Assembly (NCBI RefSeq): GCF_049340185.1
Contig: NZ_JBMPPC010000007.1
Span: forward strand, 1 to 64,000
Direction: 5' to 3'
DNA from: Undibacterium sp049340185
Lineage (GTDB): Bacteria > Pseudomonadota > Gammaproteobacteria > Burkholderiales > Burkholderiaceae_D
Length of the DNA: 64,000 nucleotides
In this document: piece after piece, positions 54,043-62,922 of the stretch
Layout of the letters: every line of letters begins with the position of its first letter
Numbering within the stretch: the stretch's first letter is position 1
The notes under the pieces: model-generated
The model's database searches: none
What the model saw: only the letters and a program-made list of their open reading frames with translations
Told to the model about the DNA's origin: nothing
Made by a program: the position numbers and the translations under genes

Positions 54043-56391
54043 ATGCTGCCTTCGATTGAACAACGTCTCGCCCTGGAACTTGCCGCCAAACCTGTGCAAG
54101 TCGCCGCTGCCATTACTTTACTGGATGAAGGCTCGACCGTGCCGTTTATCGCACGCTACCGTAAAGAGGCGACGGGTGGACTGGACGATACCCAATTGCG
54201 TTTATTGGAAGAGCGTCTGCGCTATTTACGCGAACTCGAAGACCGTCGCACTGCCATCATTTCGTCGATTGAAGAGCAAGGCAAAATGACGCCTGTGCTA
54301 CTCGACGCAATCACGCATGCCGAAGACAAAACCCGCCTGGAAGATTTATACCTGCCTTACAAGCTCAAGCGTCGCACCAAGGCGCAGATTGCGATTGAAG
54401 CGGGCTTGCAAGATTTAGCCGATATCCTGCTGAGCGATCCGACCAGAAATCCAGAAGACGAAGCTGTCGCTTATTTAAAACCACCTTTCAGCACCAGCAA
54501 CGGCGACAACCCCGGCGTAGCCGATACCAAGGCCGCACTCGATGGTGCCCGCCAGATTCTGATGGAACGTTTTGCCGAAGATGCCTCGCTGCTGCAAGCG
54601 ATCCGCGAATACCTGCTAGATCACGGCATCGTCGAATCCAAAGTCGTCGCAGATAAAGAAGAGGCCGGCGCCAAGTTCGCCGATTATTTTGATTACGCCG
54701 AAACGCTGGGCACGATTCCATCACACCGCGCCTTAGCCCTGTTCCGCGGACGCCGCGAAGAAATGCTGACAGTTACACTGCGCCTCGATACTGAGGAAGA
54801 AAAACCAAAATGGGATGCCCCGCTGAATCCTTGTGAAAGCCGCATCGCCGCTAAATTTGGCGTCAGTAATATCGGCCGTCCCGCCGACAAATGGTTAGCC
54901 GATACAGTGCGCTGGAGCTGGCGCGTCAAAGTGTTCATGCATCTCGAAACCGAACTGATGGGCAGCCTGCGTGAAAAAGCTGAAGTCGAAGCAATCAATG
55001 TCTTTGCACGCAATCTCAAAGCCCTGTTGCTAGCTGCACCCGCCGGCCCGCGCGCTACCATGGGGCTCGATCCCGGCTTACGCACTGGCGTCAAAGTCGC
55101 GATCGTCGATGCGACCGGCAAGGTCATGGAACACGCGACCATTTACCCACATCAGCCACGCAACGACTGGGACGGCTCACTGCATGTATTGGCGCAGTTG
55201 GCGGCGAAACATAATGTCTCTTTAATCTCAATTGGTAACGGTACCGCATCGCGCGAAACCGACAAACTCGCACAGGATTTAATCAAGCTCAAACCCGAAC
55301 TCAAACTGACAAAGATCGTGGTGTCGGAAGCCGGTGCATCCGTCTATTCTGCCTCTGAATTTGCCTCGAAAGAATTGCCGGATCTCGATGTTTCTATCCG
55401 GGGTGCCGTATCGATTGCACGTCGCCTGCAAGACCCGTTGGCCGAGCTGGTGAAGATCGATCCGAAGTCGATTGGTGTCGGTCAGTATCAGCATGATGTC
55501 GGCCAGTCGCAGCTCGCCCGCTCACTCGATGCCGTAGTTGAAGATTGTGTGAATGCGGTCGGTGTCGATGTGAATACGGCCTCCGCACCATTGCTGGCAC
55601 GCGTCTCCGGCTTATCGTCATCAGTAGCGCAAAGCATCGTCAATTATCGCGATGCAAAAGGCATGTTTGCCTCACGCGCCGATCTGCGCTCAGTGCCGCG
55701 TCTGGGCGATAAAACGTTTGAACAGGCCGCTGGATTTTTGCGCGTGATGGGTGGCAATAATCCTCTCGATGCGTCCGCAGTCCATCCTGAATCCTATCCG
55801 CTGGTAGAAAAAATTCTGGCGGACATCAAGAAGGATGTGGCGGGTGTGATCGGTGATGAACGCTTGCTAAAATCACTTAGTCCCGCAAAATATGCGGACG
55901 AACAATTCGGCATCCCGACCATCACAGACATTCTGAAAGAACTGGAAAAACCTGGTCGTGATCCGCGTCCGGAATTTACGACCGCGACCTTCAAAGACGG
56001 CGTCGAAGAAATCCGCGACCTGCGTCCCGACATGATCCTGGAAGGCGTAGTCACCAACGTCGCGGCATTCGGTGCATTCGTCGATATTGGCGTGCATCAG
56101 GATGGATTAGTGCACATTTCTGCACTCTCCAACACCTTCGTCAAAGACCCTCATACCGTCGTCAAAGCGGGACAAGTCGTCAAAGTCAAAGTATTGGAAG
56201 TTGATGAAAAGCGCAAACGTATTGCGCTGACCATGCGCCTAACAGACTCTGCGCCGCAAGCGGGCAGTACGCCGGAACAAAAAGCCGATCGCAACGACGC
56301 CAAACGCCTGCAACAGCATCGCGGCCAAGCCGCGTCTACGCCGCCAGCGAATAATGCGATGGCAGCAGCGTTTGCCAAATTGCGGCCTTAA
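54043..56391 (+). CDS. tex: Tex family transcription accessory RNA-binding protein
   Basis: A 782-aa protein with the full Tex architecture. It has an N-terminal HTH-like region with TVPFIARYRKEATGGLDDTQ, then the RNase-H-like YqgF domain with TMGLDPGLRTGVKVAIVDAT. Helix-hairpin-helix motifs follow (NTASAPLLARVSGLS; ADLRSVPRLGDKTFEQAAGF). The C-terminal S1 domain has VTNVAAFGAFVDIGVHQDGL and HISALSNTFVKDP. Tex binds nucleic acids and affects transcription of toxin genes in Bordetella. Single gene, no close partner. Confidence 0.96.
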   Translation: MLPSIEQRLALELAAKPVQVAAAITLLDEGSTVPFIARYRKEATGGLDDTQLRLLEERLRYLRELEDRRTAIISSIEEQGKMTPVLLDAITHAEDKTRLEDLYLPYKLKRRTKAQIAIEAGLQDLADILLSDPTRNPEDEAVAYLKPPFSTSNGDNPGVADTKAALDGARQILMERFAEDASLLQAIREYLLDHGIVESKVVADKEEAGAKFADYFDYAETLGTIPSHRALALFRGRREEMLTVTLRLDTEEEKPKWDAPLNPCESRIAAKFGVSNIGRPADKWLADTVRWSWRVKVFMHLETELMGSLREKAEVEAINVFARNLKALLLAAPAGPRATMGLDPGLRTGVKVAIVDATGKVMEHATIYPHQPRNDWDGSLHVLAQLAAKHNVSLISIGNGTASRETDKLAQDLIKLKPELKLTKIVVSEAGASVYSASEFASKELPDLDVSIRGAVSIARRLQDPLAELVKIDPKSIGVGQYQHDVGQSQLARSLDAVVEDCVNAVGVDVNTASAPLLARVSGLSSSVAQSIVNYRDAKGMFASRADLRSVPRLGDKTFEQAAGFLRVMGGNNPLDASAVHPESYPLVEKILADIKKDVAGVIGDERLLKSLSPAKYADEQFGIPTITDILKELEKPGRDPRPEFTTATFKDGVEEIRDLRPDMILEGVVTNVAAFGAFVDIGVHQDGLVHISALSNTFVKDPHTVVKAGQVVKVKVLEVDEKRKRIALTMRLTDSAPQAGSTPEQKADRNDAKRLQQHRGQAASTPPANNAMAAAFAKLRP

Positions 56392-56760
56392 AAATGCAGA
56401 TACCATTTGCTGACGCCTTGCAATCAGGCGTCAGCAATAGGTCTTTACTCCATCGCAATCTATTCAAATGAGAAGAGCGCGTCTCTTCACAGCAGTGCGA
56501 AGAGCTCGACCCGACCACGCCTCTCTCAAAGTTCAGCTCGGCCCAATCTAGCTGAATTCCATGTCATCACATATACTCCCCTAATATTGTTATAAAAACG
56601 GCCGAATCCACATATTACGATTGGGCTTTTAGATAATACTGAGGGAGAGTATTTAATTTTTCCCAATAAAAGCCACATCAACCAAGTGTACCGATAGCAC
56701 TGCGGAGCCGCATCGCAGTTTCCTTTATAATGACGCCATATTATTAACCAAGGAATAGCT
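56392..56760. other. Intergenic region with R2 copy d
   Basis: The gap from tex to grxD holds the R2 motif CATATACTCCCCTAATATTG (56568-56587) and an opposed GAGGGAGAGTAT (56639-56650), about 90 bp in all, with GAATCC/GATT pairing between. A short inverted repeat after tex, CTGACGCC/GGCGTCAG (56411-56432), lacks a T-run. No gene is seen. Confidence 0.5.
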
Positions 56761-57072
56761 ATGAGCGACGTTCAAGCCTGGATCAAAGACACCGTATCCC
56801 AAAACCCTGTTGTGCTGTTCATGAAAGGCACGGCGCAATTTCCGCAATGCGGCTTTTCCGGCCGCGCAATTCAATTACTGAAGGCGTCCGGCGCAGACAA
56901 TCTGGTGACCATCAATGTATTGGAAGATGCGGCTGTGCGTCAGGGCATCAAGGATTTTTCTAACTGGCCAACGATTCCTCAGTTGTACATCAAAGGCGAA
57001 TTCGTCGGCGGCTCGGACATCATGAATGAGATGTTTGAAAGCGGTGAATTACAAGCACTGATCAAAGCCTGA
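56761..57072 (+). CDS. grxD: Monothiol glutaredoxin, Grx4 family
   Basis: A 103-aa CGFS-type glutaredoxin that binds and transfers [2Fe-2S] clusters. Motifs are VVLFMKGTAQFPQCGFSGRA (active-site CGFS), TINVLEDAAVRQGIKDFSNW and PTIPQLYIKGEFVGGSDIMN with the cis-Pro and GSH site. AAGGAA precedes the ATG. ubiX follows 34 bp downstream. In related genomes grxD lies directly after prmC; here they are about 12 kb apart. Confidence 0.96.
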   Translation: MSDVQAWIKDTVSQNPVVLFMKGTAQFPQCGFSGRAIQLLKASGADNLVTINVLEDAAVRQGIKDFSNWPTIPQLYIKGEFVGGSDIMNEMFESGELQALIKA

Positions 57073-57106
57073 TTCCGCCTTACTCCATCCTATTCAATAT
57101 CAGCAT

Positions 57107-57694
57107 ATGAGCACACCACAACGCCTGATTATCGCCATCACCGGCGCAACAGGCGCGGTGTATGGCGTCCGGCTACTGCAAGCGATCCGCGATTTACCCG
57201 GGGTCGAGAGTCATTTACTGATTTCCGAAGCGGGCACACTGACCTTGCATCAGGAACTGGAATTACGCCGCAAAGATGTCGAGGCACTGGCCGATGTTGT
57301 TCACAACGTCCGCGATGTCGGCGCCTGCATTGCCAGCGGCTCATTCCAGGCCAGCGGCATGATCATCGCACCATGCTCGATGAAAACCCTGGCATCCGTC
57401 GCTCACGGCCTGTCAGACAATCTGATTACCCGCGCTGCAGACGTGATCCTCAAGGAGCGTCGTCGCCTGGTCCTGATGGTGCGTGAAACACCATTCAATC
57501 TCGCCCACCTGCGCAATATGACTGCCGTAACCGAAATGGGCGGCATCATTTTCCCGCCACTACCGGCGTTCTATCAAAAGCCCGCCTCCATCGATGAGAT
57601 GGTGCAACACACAACCGCCCGCGTACTGGATCTGTTCGACATTTCTACCGAACTCGCTCCACGCTGGAATGGCCTGAGCAAAGCCCAGAACTAG
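57107..57694 (+). CDS. ubiX: Flavin prenyltransferase UbiX
   Basis: UbiX prenylates FMN to make the cofactor of the UbiD decarboxylase in ubiquinone synthesis. The 195-aa flavoprotein has IIAITGATGAVYGVRLLQAI (FMN loop), the conserved FQASGMIIAPCSMKTLASVA, LITRAADVILKERRRLVLMV, and ETPFNLAHLRNM. It directly follows grxD. Confidence 0.95.
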   Translation: MSTPQRLIIAITGATGAVYGVRLLQAIRDLPGVESHLLISEAGTLTLHQELELRRKDVEALADVVHNVRDVGACIASGSFQASGMIIAPCSMKTLASVAHGLSDNLITRAADVILKERRRLVLMVRETPFNLAHLRNMTAVTEMGGIIFPPLPAFYQKPASIDEMVQHTTARVLDLFDISTELAPRWNGLSKAQN

Positions 57695-57822
57695 GCGCTC
57701 AACAACAAATACAAGGCAAAGGCGAGGCAAAACACGGCACCGTCAGATACAACATGCGATGTGCCTGTCTTTTTGCAGGCTTTTGATAGCACACCGATTT
57801 CAAAACTTCAAAACCATAAAAG

Positions 57823-57857
57823 AAAAAACCCACCGTTATTGCTAACGATGGGTTTTT
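57823..57857 (-). terminator. Terminator of tRNA-Thr
   Basis: AAAAACCCACCGTTA and TAACGATGGGTTTTT form a 15-bp stem with one G-U around a 4-nt loop. It begins 3 nt after the tRNA 3' end on the minus strand and gives a T-run there; the symmetric A/T flanks also allow plus-strand termination after ubiX. Confidence 0.85.
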
Positions 57858-57859
57858 AA

Positions 57860-57935
57860 TGGTGCCGGCTGCCGGAATCGAACTGGCTACCTGATGATTA
57901 CAAGTCAACTGCTCTACCAAGTGAGCTAAGCCGGC
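57860..57935 (-). tRNA. tRNA-Thr (anticodon UGU)
   Basis: A 76-nt cloverleaf with encoded CCA. The acceptor stem GCCGGCT pairs with AGCCGGC. The D-arm is TAGCTCACTTGGTAGAGC, the anticodon loop CTTGTAA has TGT, and the T-arm is CCAGTTCGATTCCGG. The anticodon stem GTTGA/TCATC has one T-T mismatch at 28:42. It lies at the end of the petABC-sspAB strand. Confidence 0.95.
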
Positions 57936-57989
57936 GAAACTTTTTAAGAAAGTGATTTCTCAATCAATCTCGAAGAACAAAATTATAGA

Positions 57990-58490
57990 CTACTTTATTA
58001 TTTTTAGCGAGGGTTTTTCTGATTTTTTTTGTGGCTCCGCTGGTTTTTCTGCAAGCTGTCCTGCATTGCGATGCGCTTCTTCGATTTTTGAATTCACTGC
58101 CGCCAAACCCAATGCAGGTTTGCCCGTGACAGGATTTACAGGAACATCTGATACTGGAGATTCTTGCAAAGACTCAGAGAGATCGACCTCAAATGCCATG
58201 CCCTGACCGTTTTCACTCGCATAAATTGCCTGGACATTTTCAACCGGCACATAAATATCGCGTGAAATACCGCCAAAACGGGCTTTGAACGCAACAGCTT
58301 CATTGTCCATTTTCAGTGCGCTGGTCGCACCAAAGCTAATGTTTAACACAATCTCGCCGTTCCGTACGAATTCCATCGGTACCCGCGAAGCTGCATTGAC
58401 CTTAACCGCCATATACGGCGTAAATCCATTGTCGGTGCACCATTCGTAAATGGCCCGCATGAAATAAGGCTTGGTGGATGTTTCTGACAT
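57990..58490 (-). CDS. sspB: ClpXP protease specificity-enhancing factor SspB
   Basis: SspB delivers ssrA-tagged proteins to ClpXP. The 166-aa protein has the substrate-binding domain (about 1-110): SETSTKPYFMRAIYEWCTDN, then MAVKVNAASRVPMEFVRNGE, IVLNISFGATSALKMDNEA and FGGISRDIYVPVENVQAIYA. A flexible linker and the short basic C-terminal ClpX-binding tail (KPSLKIIK) follow. It lies 112 bp after sspA. Confidence 0.95.
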   Translation of the reverse strand: MSETSTKPYFMRAIYEWCTDNGFTPYMAVKVNAASRVPMEFVRNGEIVLNISFGATSALKMDNEAVAFKARFGGISRDIYVPVENVQAIYASENGQGMAFEVDLSESLQESPVSDVPVNPVTGKPALGLAAVNSKIEEAHRNAGQLAEKPAEPQKKSEKPSLKIIK

Positions 58491-58602
58491 ACCTGAATGA
58501 TTTCCTGAAGAAATAGTAGCTAAAGAATAGTCCCTGATTCTACAAACGACAAGGCTGACTTGAAGTGATCGCGTCAGCCTTTTCTTTTATGCTTCGTTAA
58601 AA

Positions 58603-59214
58603 TTAACGACGCATGACTTTCTCAGATGGCGTCAGCGCTTCAATGTAGGCCGGGCGAGAGAAAATGCGTTCTGCATATTTCATCAGGGGCGCAGCAGTCT
58701 TGGACAGCTCGATACCATAATGATCAAGACGCCATAATAATGGCGCAACAGCCACATCCAGCATAGAGAATTCATCACCTAACATATATTTGTTCTTGAT
58801 GAATAAAGGTGCAAGTTGCGTCAGGCGATCACGAATTTCAGCACGCGCCTTGTCTTGTACTTTAGCCGATGAAGTTGATTTATCGTTTTCCAGAGTATGC
58901 ACGTGGATAAACAATTCTTTCTCAAAATTAAACAGCATCAGGCGCGCACGAGCACGTTGCAGCGGATCTGCCGGCATCAATTGCGGATGCGGAAAGCGCT
59001 CATCGATATATTCGTTAATGATATTGGATTCATACAGAATCAATTCACGCTCGACCAGAATCGGTACCTGGCCGTAAGGATTCATTGTCGAAATATCTTC
59101 TGGCTTATTGAACAGGTCAACATCACGAATTTCAAAATCCATGCCTTTTTCAAACAGAACCAAGCGGCAGCGTTGCGAGAATGGGCAGGTTGTACCCGAG
59201 TAGAGAACCATCAT
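58603..59214 (-). CDS. sspA: Stringent starvation protein A (GST fold)
   Basis: SspA is a glutathione-S-transferase-like protein that binds RNA polymerase in stress. The 203-aa product has MMVLYSGTTCPFSQRCRLVL (thioredoxin-fold N-domain), VPILVERELILYESNIINEY and a helical C-domain ending in basic residues. It is encoded after petABC and before sspB, a conserved order in betaproteobacteria. Confidence 0.94.
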   Translation of the reverse strand: MMVLYSGTTCPFSQRCRLVLFEKGMDFEIRDVDLFNKPEDISTMNPYGQVPILVERELILYESNIINEYIDERFPHPQLMPADPLQRARARLMLFNFEKELFIHVHTLENDKSTSSAKVQDKARAEIRDRLTQLAPLFIKNKYMLGDEFSMLDVAVAPLLWRLDHYGIELSKTAAPLMKYAERIFSRPAYIEALTPSEKVMRR

Positions 59215-59320
59215 TTTTATAGTTCCTTAAAAACGATTAGGGCGAGGCGCCAATTTGCGCACCTCACCCTGGGATGACACATCCGCTCAACCAGGTTAAG
59301 CGGACGACTGAATTACTGAA

Positions 59321-60085
59321 TTACTTTACTTCTTTCCAGAACGATGCGTTCAGACGCCAGGCCAAGAGGCTCAGTGTCGCAATGAACATCAACACCCAAA
59401 CACCCAGGCGTTTGCGCGTATTTTGTGCTGGCTCGCCCATCCACTGGAGGTAGGCAACCAGATCACCGACAGCATTATCGTATTCGATTGGCGTCAAAGT
59501 ACCGGCAGTGACTTTTTCAAAGCCAGCAAACTTATGCTCGACCTTGGATTCATCATGCGCATCTTTTTCTTCAACAAACTTGGCTGTGCGGGTACCTTGC
59601 AATTCCCACAGAACGTGAGGCATACCAACGTTAGGGAACACCATATTATTCCAACCTGTTGGACGGCTTTCATCTTTGTAGTAAGTACGCAGGTAGGTAT
59701 AAATCCAGTCAGCGCCCGTTCCCTGTCCGGAAGCTTTGGCACGAGCAATCACGGACAAATCCGGAGGCACCGCACCGAACCAGGCCTTCGCGTCTTTTGC
59801 AGACAATGTTGTCTTCATCAGATCGCCCACTTTTTCGCCAGTGAACAGCAAGTTTTGTTTGATCTGATCATCGGTCAACCCGATGTCTTTCAAACGGTTG
59901 TAGCGCATTGCTGATGCAGAGTGGCAATTCAGGCAATAGTTGATGAATAACTTTGCACCGTTTTGCAATGCAGCCATATCGGTCGAACGATCAGGCGCCT
60001 GATCCAGAGGAAAACCACCTGAGTTCGCCAAAGCGAGCGCTGGAACCAGAGCCAGTGTCGCGATCATTTTTTTAAATAATTTCAT
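59321..60085 (-). CDS. petC: Cytochrome c1 of the bc1 complex
   Basis: The 254-aa subunit passes electrons from the Rieske centre to soluble cytochrome c. It has a signal peptide (about 1-20), the haem-binding FINYCLNCHSASAMRYNRL (CxxCH), the region MVFPNVGMPHVLWELQG around the axial Met, and a C-terminal anchor (VLMFIATLSLLAWRL). It is the last of petABC, 20 bp after petB. Confidence 0.96.
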   Translation of the reverse strand: MKLFKKMIATLALVPALALANSGGFPLDQAPDRSTDMAALQNGAKLFINYCLNCHSASAMRYNRLKDIGLTDDQIKQNLLFTGEKVGDLMKTTLSAKDAKAWFGAVPPDLSVIARAKASGQGTGADWIYTYLRTYYKDESRPTGWNNMVFPNVGMPHVLWELQGTRTAKFVEEKDAHDESKVEHKFAGFEKVTAGTLTPIEYDNAVGDLVAYLQWMGEPAQNTRKRLGVWVLMFIATLSLLAWRLNASFWKEVK

Positions 60086-60105
60086 GCTTATTATTCCTTT
60101 GGCGC

Positions 60106-61515
60106 TTAGTGAGCAGAGAAAGTCACGCGTTTTGGCACAGGTTTAAATGTACCCATCGCGCTCCACCATGGCATCAATAAGAAGAAGCCGAAGTAAATCA
60201 CAGCACATACTTGCGAAATACGCTCACGTACTGGTGATGGCGGCTCTACACCAAGGTAACCCAGTGTCACAAACGCGATACCGAATACGATGTAGACATA
60301 CTTGTGCCAATCAGGACGGTAGCGGATCGACTTGACAGGAGACACGTCCAGCCAAGGCAGGCCCGCCAGAATCATCACTGAGGAACCGAACAACACCACA
60401 CCCCAGAATTTTGCATCTAGACCGAAAGGCATCATGCCGACAATCGCAACCAGACCTACGGCAGCAACAGCAATCTTGACCAACTGCGGCAATTTTGTCG
60501 TCAGGAAAATCAGCCCGACATAACCAACGATACCAGCCTGAACTACATACAAGAACTCTGAAGTGGTCGCACGCAATACAGAGTAGAACGGCGTGAAATA
60601 CCAGGTCGGCGCAATATGCGGAGGCGTTTTCAATGAGTCAGCAGGAATGAAGTTGTTGTACTCGAGGAAGTAACCGCCCATCTCAGGTGCAAAGAAAACT
60701 ACTGCACTGAAAATCGTCAGGAACACTGTCACACCAAAAATATCATGGAAAGTGTAATAAGGATGAGAAGGGATGCCATCTACCGGATGACCGTTTGCAT
60801 CAAGGTTTTCTTTGATTTCAATACCATCTGGATTATTTGAACCGACTTCATGCAAGGCGATCAGATGTGCGACAACCAAGCCTAGCAAGACCAGCGGAAT
60901 CGCGATGACGTGGAAGGAGAAGAAGCGGTTCAAAGTCGCGTCAGACACAACATAGTCACCACGAATCCATAAAGACAAATCAGGGCCGATGAAAGGGATA
61001 GCACCGAACAAGTTAACAATCACTTGTGCGCCCCAGTAAGACATTTGGCCCCATGGCAAGAGGTAGCCGAAGAACGCTTCAGCCATCAAGCACAGGAAGA
61101 TAGCAAAACCGAACAACCAGATCAATTCACGAGGCTTACGGTAAGAGCCGTACATCAAAGCACGGGTCATATGCAAATACACAACAATGAAGAAAGCTGA
61201 TGCGCCAGTGGAGTGCATGTAACGCACTAACCAGCCCCAAGGTACATCACGCATGATGTATTCAACAGAAGCAAACGCCAAGTTCGCATCTGGTTTGTAA
61301 TGCATCACCAGGAAAATACCGGTCACAATCTGGATTACCAGCACCAGCATTGCCAGTGAGCCGAAAATGTACCAGAAGTTAAAATTCTTGGGCGCGTAGT
61401 ATTGACCCCACTGGTCATTCCACAATTTGGTCAGAGGGAAACGGGAATCAACCCAGTTCAATGCCTTATCAACGACAGGAGCGTCTGCCGGCAGCTTTTT
61501 CTCAACAAATGCCAT
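60106..61515 (-). CDS. petB: Cytochrome b of the bc1 complex
   Basis: The 469-aa membrane subunit carries both b haems and the quinone sites. Family segments are WGWLVRYMHSTGASAFFIVV, GYLLPWGQMSYWGAQVI, FFSFHVIAIPLVLLGLVVAH and HIAPTWYFTPFYSVLRATTS, with the paired His residues in helices B and D. The C-terminal four helices of a full-length cytochrome b are fused, as in proteobacteria. It starts 2 bp after petA stops. Confidence 0.97.
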   Translation of the reverse strand: MAFVEKKLPADAPVVDKALNWVDSRFPLTKLWNDQWGQYYAPKNFNFWYIFGSLAMLVLVIQIVTGIFLVMHYKPDANLAFASVEYIMRDVPWGWLVRYMHSTGASAFFIVVYLHMTRALMYGSYRKPRELIWLFGFAIFLCLMAEAFFGYLLPWGQMSYWGAQVIVNLFGAIPFIGPDLSLWIRGDYVVSDATLNRFFSFHVIAIPLVLLGLVVAHLIALHEVGSNNPDGIEIKENLDANGHPVDGIPSHPYYTFHDIFGVTVFLTIFSAVVFFAPEMGGYFLEYNNFIPADSLKTPPHIAPTWYFTPFYSVLRATTSEFLYVVQAGIVGYVGLIFLTTKLPQLVKIAVAAVGLVAIVGMMPFGLDAKFWGVVLFGSSVMILAGLPWLDVSPVKSIRYRPDWHKYVYIVFGIAFVTLGYLGVEPPSPVRERISQVCAVIYFGFFLLMPWWSAMGTFKPVPKRVTFSAH

Positions 61516-61517
61516 GA

Positions 61518-62132
61518 TTAAGCCTCGCCTTTCTCATCTTTACCGATGACAATTTTGGTGTCCGACAAGTACATATGGCGCGGAACATCCAGGTTTTGCG
61601 GAGCTGGCTTGTTTTTATAGACGCGACCAGCAAGGTCGAATGTAGAGCCATGGCATGGGCACAGGAAACCACCAGCCCAGTCGTCCGGCAAGGAAGGCTG
61701 TGCGCCTGCCTGGAATTTAGAACTCGGCGAGCAGCCTAAGTGGGAGCAAATACCTACCGCGATCAAAATGTCCGCGTGTTCTTTACGAGAGCGGCTTTGC
61801 TTATCGCAATACTCTGGCATTTCCATGGTGTAAGGCTTTTGCGATTTTGGATCAGCAACTTTATCTTCAGTGCTGGCAAGGCTTGCCAGCATCTCAGGCG
61901 TACGCTTCAGTATCCATACTGGCTTACCGCGCCATTCTACGGTAGTCATTTCACCTGGCTTCAGCGCCGAGATATCCACTTCTACTGGCGCGCCCGCCGC
62001 TTTAGCACGTTCAGATGGCTGGAAAGTGCTGACCAGCGCACCTGCCGTTGCCAAACCTGCCACACCACCCGCCGCACACGTGGCGACGAGCAAGCCGCGA
62101 CGGCCGGAATCGACCTGCTTTTCGATACTCAT
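61518..62132 (-). CDS. petA: Rieske iron-sulfur subunit of the bc1 complex
   Basis: The 204-aa subunit takes electrons from ubiquinol. The N-terminus GRRGLLVATCAAGGVAGLAT is a twin-arginine membrane anchor. The [2Fe-2S] ligands are in GICSHLGCSP and LCPCHGSTFD, each with Cys and His. It is the first gene of petABC-sspAB, divergent from mscL across a 295-bp gap that must hold the promoter. Confidence 0.97.
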   Translation of the reverse strand: MSIEKQVDSGRRGLLVATCAAGGVAGLATAGALVSTFQPSERAKAAGAPVEVDISALKPGEMTTVEWRGKPVWILKRTPEMLASLASTEDKVADPKSQKPYTMEMPEYCDKQSRSRKEHADILIAVGICSHLGCSPSSKFQAGAQPSLPDDWAGGFLCPCHGSTFDLAGRVYKNKPAPQNLDVPRHMYLSDTKIVIGKDEKGEA

Positions 62133-62427
62133 ACCAACCCCAATCTATCAAAAATCAAAACTTAATGAAGCGTAAATATAACTTCTAGCAACCTTAAATT
62201 ATAAAGGAGGCGACTGTGGTTTTAAAGCAAAACATCACGATAGAGTCAAACTGCACTGTTTTTTTTGAATTTTGTCGGTTATTTTGCGATTTAGACGCAT
62301 ACAGTTCCTCATGATGCAAGAATTGGTAACTTACCAACCGAAACAAAGTTTGACAAAAAAATCAACATTGCAATTTAGTTTGCAGCGTAAAATATTGTTG
62401 CTTTGTCATAATTAACCGGGAGTCACT

Positions 62428-62847
62428 ATGAGTATGTTGAAAGAATTTAAAGATTTCGCCAGCAAGGGAAATGTCGTCGATCTGGCGGTTGGTGTCATTA
62501 TCGGTGCCGCCTTCGGGAAAATTGTCGACTCACTTGTCGCCGATATCGTCATGCCTATCATCGGACGAATTTTAGGTGGCCTCGACTTCTCGAATTATTA
62601 TTTACCTTTAAATGGCCAGGCCAGCAACCTTGCGCTGGCCGAAGCAAAAAAAACCGGTGCAGTTCTGGCTTACGGTAACTTCATTACGATTTCGCTGAAT
62701 TTTCTTATCTTGGCCTTTATTATTTTTCAGATGGTCCGGTTGTTCAACAAGATGAAAAAAGATGAGCCAGTCGCAGAAGCTGCTACACCGGCAACGCCAG
62801 AAGACGTTGTATTGCTGCGCGAAATCAGGGACGCACTAAAAAAATAA
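62428..62847 (+). CDS. mscL: Large-conductance mechanosensitive channel
   Basis: MscL opens under membrane tension to release solutes in hypo-osmotic shock. The 139-aa protein has the N-terminal amphipathic helix and pore helix (MLKEFKDFASKGNVVDLAVG, VIIGAAFGKIVDSLVAD), a periplasmic loop, the second helix (FITISLNFLILAFIIFQMVR) and a C-terminal coiled coil ending in charged residues. AACCGGGAG precedes the ATG. A TTGACA sequence at 62350 is a possible -35 element. Confidence 0.96.
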   Translation: MSMLKEFKDFASKGNVVDLAVGVIIGAAFGKIVDSLVADIVMPIIGRILGGLDFSNYYLPLNGQASNLALAEAKKTGAVLAYGNFITISLNFLILAFIIFQMVRLFNKMKKDEPVAEAATPATPEDVVLLREIRDALKK

Positions 62848-62881
62848 TCGCAGTCACTTCTTTTACTGTTTGCGTGTAAAG

Positions 62882-62911
62882 GCCACCTGCTGATCAGCGG
62901 TGGCTTTTTTT
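62882..62911 (+). terminator. Terminator of mscL
   Basis: GCCACC (62882-62887), with an inner TGCTGATCAGC that is itself palindromic, pairs with GGTGGC (62899-62904), followed by seven T. It lies between the converging mscL and Nif3-like genes. Confidence 0.88.
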
Positions 62912-62922
62912 ATGCCGGCTTC

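Noticed and set aside
57699..57920. 73-aa minus-strand frame between ubiX and sspB
   Set aside because: It overlaps the tRNA-Thr gene and its terminator.
57860..57935. tRNA-Thr as a pseudogene because of a T-T mismatch in the anticodon stem
   Set aside because: All other stems, the T-arm, the anticodon loop and the CCA end are intact, and one such mismatch is compatible with function.
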